Assembly (NCBI GenBank): GCA_023665245.1
Contig: JAMPEH010000001.1
Span: 310,001-374,000, forward strand
DNA: 64,000 nt
Source of the DNA: Muribaculaceae bacterium
Lineage (GTDB): Bacteria > Pseudomonadota > Alphaproteobacteria > Rs-D84
Direction: 5' to 3'
Positions within the stretch are counted from its first letter, which is position 1. Every line of letters starts with the position of its first letter. The position numbers and the translations under genes are program-made. Shown one piece after another: positions 62,230 to 64,000 of this stretch. The notes under the pieces were generated by a model that had not been told where the DNA came from, made no database searches, and saw nothing but the letters and a program-made list of their open reading frames with translations.

Positions 62230-62292
62230 TTAGGAATATCGTCCTTTAAAGTTTTATTGGAAATTAGCAATATTATTGTTATAATAGGCATT

Positions 62293-62519
62293 GAATCCGA
62301 TGGAAATTGGGTTCGGTGGCTGTGATAAGCCAGTATCAAGTCGGTGCAAGAGCACCGTAAAAACTTTATTGTGTCTCGGTTGCTTTTGCTCCGTGATATT
62401 ATCCCCGTATAACGGTCGGGGTGTTGTTGGTTATAAAATACAGGAAACTGAAAGGCCAACAAAATCATGACTTGATCTGATTTATCACCACCCCGGCCGT
62501 CAATTTCATTGACGGCTTT
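62293..62519 (+). promoter_or_regulatory. Structured 5' leader RNA, type B, copy 11
   Basis: Promoter TTGGAA (62257-62262), 17 bp, TATAAT (62280-62285) starts at about 62292. P0 is GAATCC/GGGTTC. The P1 loop GTGATAA (62322-62328) matches TTATCAC (62482-62488), a compensating change from copy 10. P2 pairs ATCAAGTC/GACTTGAT. Hairpin CGGTGC/GCACCG is perfect. CCCCG and CACCCCGGCC complement CGGTCGGGGTG. The inner arm TTGTTGG/CCAACAA encloses CAGgaaaCTG. Terminator CCGTCA/TGACGG, then CTTTA. Confidence 0.88.
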
Positions 62520-62547
62520 ATCATAATATTAACAACAAGGATTGATT

Positions 62548-62709
62548 ATGTTATTTTGGGGATTGGCAACATTACATATGTTTATATTACTTTTTATTGG
62601 CGGGCCGGCGGGCGCAATAGTTGGCGGATGCTATACCATTGTCATATTTTTGATTGCCAGATTTATCGCACGGAACAGATGCACTCCATTTTGCAAATCG
62701 GAAAAATAA
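62548..62709 (+). CDS. Very small membrane protein behind a type B leader (53 aa)
   Basis: The ATG at 62548 has AAGGA 7-8 bases upstream. The product starts MLFWGLATLHMFILLFIGGP and continues with a second hydrophobic stretch (AIVGGCYTIVIFLIARFIA), then a basic Cys-containing tail RNRCTPFCKSEK. Two short spans are predicted. That so small a gene carries a full 227-nt structured leader suggests it is a real regulon member, perhaps related to export or folding of the Cys-rich proteins; that role is speculation. Confidence 0.7.
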   Translation: MLFWGLATLHMFILLFIGGPAGAIVGGCYTIVIFLIARFIARNRCTPFCKSEK

Positions 62710-62710
62710 A

Positions 62711-62736
62711 AACCGCCCCAAATGGGGCGGCATTTT
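62711..62736. terminator. Bidirectional terminator between the small membrane gene and accDA
   Basis: CCGCCCC (62713-62719) pairs with GGGGCGG (62724-62730) around AAAT, followed by CATTTTTT on the plus strand. Confidence 0.85.
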
Positions 62737-64000
62737 TTAGTGTTCTTCGGTTGTATGTTCGGGTTGATAAATTTCAACGTCGCGCGTCATTGCGATGAAT
62801 TTATCGCCGCGCCGGCCGGTTAATTCATTAACTGGGATTTCTTGCAATTGCGTAATCTGTTCTGCAACCGCCGATGATAACAATTCCATTGTTGTTTGCC
62901 AATCGGTATGTGCGCCGCCTGCCGGTTCATCAATAATTTTATCAATTACGTTTAAATTCGCCATATCACGCGCCGTCAATTTCATCGCCGCCGCCGCAGT
63001 GGCGCGGAATTTATTATCCTTCCATAAAATACTGGCACACGATTCCGGCGCAATTACAGAATAAATCGCATTTTCCAACATTAATACGCGATCACCGGTC
63101 CCAATTGCAATTGCCCCGCCAGAACCACCTTGGCCTACGTTTACTGCCACATACGGCGCACGCATATTTAGGCCCGCGGCGATTGATGACGCAACCGCCT
63201 GGGATTGGCCGCGTTCTTCACCCTCGCGCCCGGCAAATGCACCGGCCGTATCAAACAATGATATCAGTGGCAAATTAAACTTTTCAGCCAACTTCATCAT
63301 GCGGATTGCCTTGCGATAGCCTTCGGGATTAACCATTCCAAAGCGATGCTTTTGACGGGTTTCAATTGTGCGACCCTGTTCTTGACCGATTATGACAGCT
63401 GGGATTCCGCGCCAGTATCCGATACCAGACCCCATTGCTGCATCTTCGCCAAAGCAACGGTCGCCGGCCAGATATGTCCAATCGTCAACAATGCCATTGA
63501 TATAATCCAAAAAGTGCGGGCGATTTTCGTTTCGTGCCAACAGTACTTTGTCATACGCATCTGTTTCGCCCATGCCGCGTGGCTTTTTAGATGCATCAAA
63601 TTCCGGTGTCGTCACATTGATTGTTTTTGGCGCCCGTGGCTGTTTGGTCAATATGTTTAAAATCCGAACCAGTGCATCATGCATATCTGCACGCTTTACC
63701 ACCATATCAACCATGCCGTGTTCATACAAGTATTCGGCGGTTTGGAAATTAGACGGTAATTTTTCACGTATATTTTGTTCGATTACACGACGACCGGCAA
63801 ATCCGATACGCGCACCAGATTCTGCGATATGAATATCCCCCAGCATTGCAAACGATGCCGTCACACCACCGTATGTCGGGTCTGTCAAAATAACAATGTA
63901 TGGAATTCCATTTGCATGCAGTTTATTAACTGCAACAGTTGTACGCGCCATTTGCATTAATGACAATACGTTTTCTTGCATGCGGGCGCCACCACTGGCA
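62737..64000 (-). CDS. accD-accA: Fused acetyl-CoA carboxylase carboxyltransferase beta-alpha, 5' part outside the window
   Basis: The first visible residues [21 protein letters not shown] are the AccD (beta) crotonase-fold signature. About 100 residues later the chain runs without a stop into the AccA (alpha) part: [38 protein letters not shown] and [24 protein letters not shown]. The C-terminus ends EHTTEEH. So the two carboxyltransferase subunits, separate in E. coli, are one polypeptide here. It transfers the carboxyl group from carboxybiotin to acetyl-CoA in fatty acid synthesis. The frame remains open to the right edge. Confidence 0.93.
   Translation of the reverse strand, partial: ASGGARMQENVLSLMQMARTTVAVNKLHANGIPYIVILTDPTYGGVTASFAMLGDIHIAESGARIGFAGRRVIEQNIREKLPSNFQTAEYLYEHGMVDMVVKRADMHDALVRILNILTKQPRAPKTINVTTPEFDASKKPRGMGETDAYDKVLLARNENRPHFLDYINGIVDDWTYLAGDRCFGEDAAMGSGIGYWRGIPAVIIGQEQGRTIETRQKHRFGMVNPEGYRKAIRMMKLAEKFNLPLISLFDTAGAFAGREGEERGQSQAVASSIAAGLNMRAPYVAVNVGQGGSGGAIAIGTGDRVLMLENAIYSVIAPESCASILWKDNKFRATAAAAMKLTARDMANLNVIDKIIDEPAGGAHTDWQTTMELLSSAVAEQITQLQEIPVNELTGRRGDKFIAMTRDVEIYQPEHTTEEH

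Overview
The window reads as chromosomal DNA of an uncultured, probably host-associated alphaproteobacterium with modest G+C. The best lineage evidence is a circularly permuted two-piece tmRNA gene (47927-48243, minus strand), a form typical of Alphaproteobacteria. The housekeeping genes (tgt, lysS, rpoZ, mtaB, holB-tatD-smpB, rpsD, trpS, rnj, alaS, hupB, obgE, prfB, accDA) fit this. A closer placement, for example among the small-genome gut alphaproteobacteria, is inference only.

Layout. 1-3.9 kb: end of an M16-like peptidase gene, two unknown genes, tgt and a coiled-coil membrane protein. 3.9-7.4 kb: two secreted Cys-rich protein genes, tRNA-Gly and a glycosyltransferase. 7.4-11 kb: lysS behind a classical leader-peptide attenuator, a RelA/SpoT-like protein and a cold-shock protein. 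11.2-16.9 kb: tRNA-Ser, rpoZ, mtaB, dacC-like, then overlapping holB-tatD-smpB and lemA. 17-22.6 kb: a Cys-rich gene, rpsD, trpS, a SIMPL protein, a Xer recombinase and a 670-bp block of dispersed repeats. 22.7-34.5 kb: rnj, an EF-hand membrane protein, two Cys-rich genes, an alaS without its C-terminal domain, a glycosyltransferase, hupB, ybaK, a flavoprotein and another Cys-rich gene. 34.7-43.2 kb: one gene for a 2,822-residue secreted Cys-rich protein. 43.4-50.5 kb: tRNA-Met, a PIF1-like helicase, rimI, tsaB, a lon gene without its protease domain, ssrA, obgE and rubrerythrin. 50.6-64 kb: two more Cys-rich genes (one frameshifted at a C6 run), a lipoprotein, tRNA-Arg, a kinase/pseudokinase pair, prfB with its programmed frameshift, a secreted protein, a glycosyltransferase, amiC, a small two-gene operon, tRNA-Ser, a LamG-like protein, a 53-residue membrane protein and the accD-accA fusion.

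The main discovery is a structured 5' leader RNA present in eleven copies. The copies lie upstream of seven Cys-rich secreted protein genes and the frameshifted eighth reading of that family is included among them (3946, 5362, 17455, 25677, 26574, 33786, 50796, 52803: eight genes in all), plus a glycosyltransferase (57757), a LamG-like protein (61303) and a 53-residue membrane protein (62548). Primary sequence differs between three subtypes, but all eleven share one architecture: a 5' hairpin near the predicted transcription start (P0; weak in the glycosyltransferase copy), a second hairpin (P1) whose loop is complementary to a segment about 100-190 nt downstream, and a second long-range helix (P2) next to that pseudoknot. 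A strand then has two mutually exclusive partners, and a terminator-like hairpin lies just before the Shine-Dalgarno (SD) sequence. Loop and helix sequences change in compensating ways between copies, which is strong by-eye evidence for a real RNA fold. It looks like a shared riboswitch- or attenuator-type control of a surface/secreted protein regulon. I recognise no known RNA class in it.

The secreted proteins share a signal peptide, C-x-x-C modules and a C-terminal motif (Cys-Tyr ... Asp-x-Thr-Gly-Thr-Tyr ... Asp-Cys-x-Tyr at or near the C-terminus). Several genes appear to be transcribed without a leader or with a leader of only a few bases.
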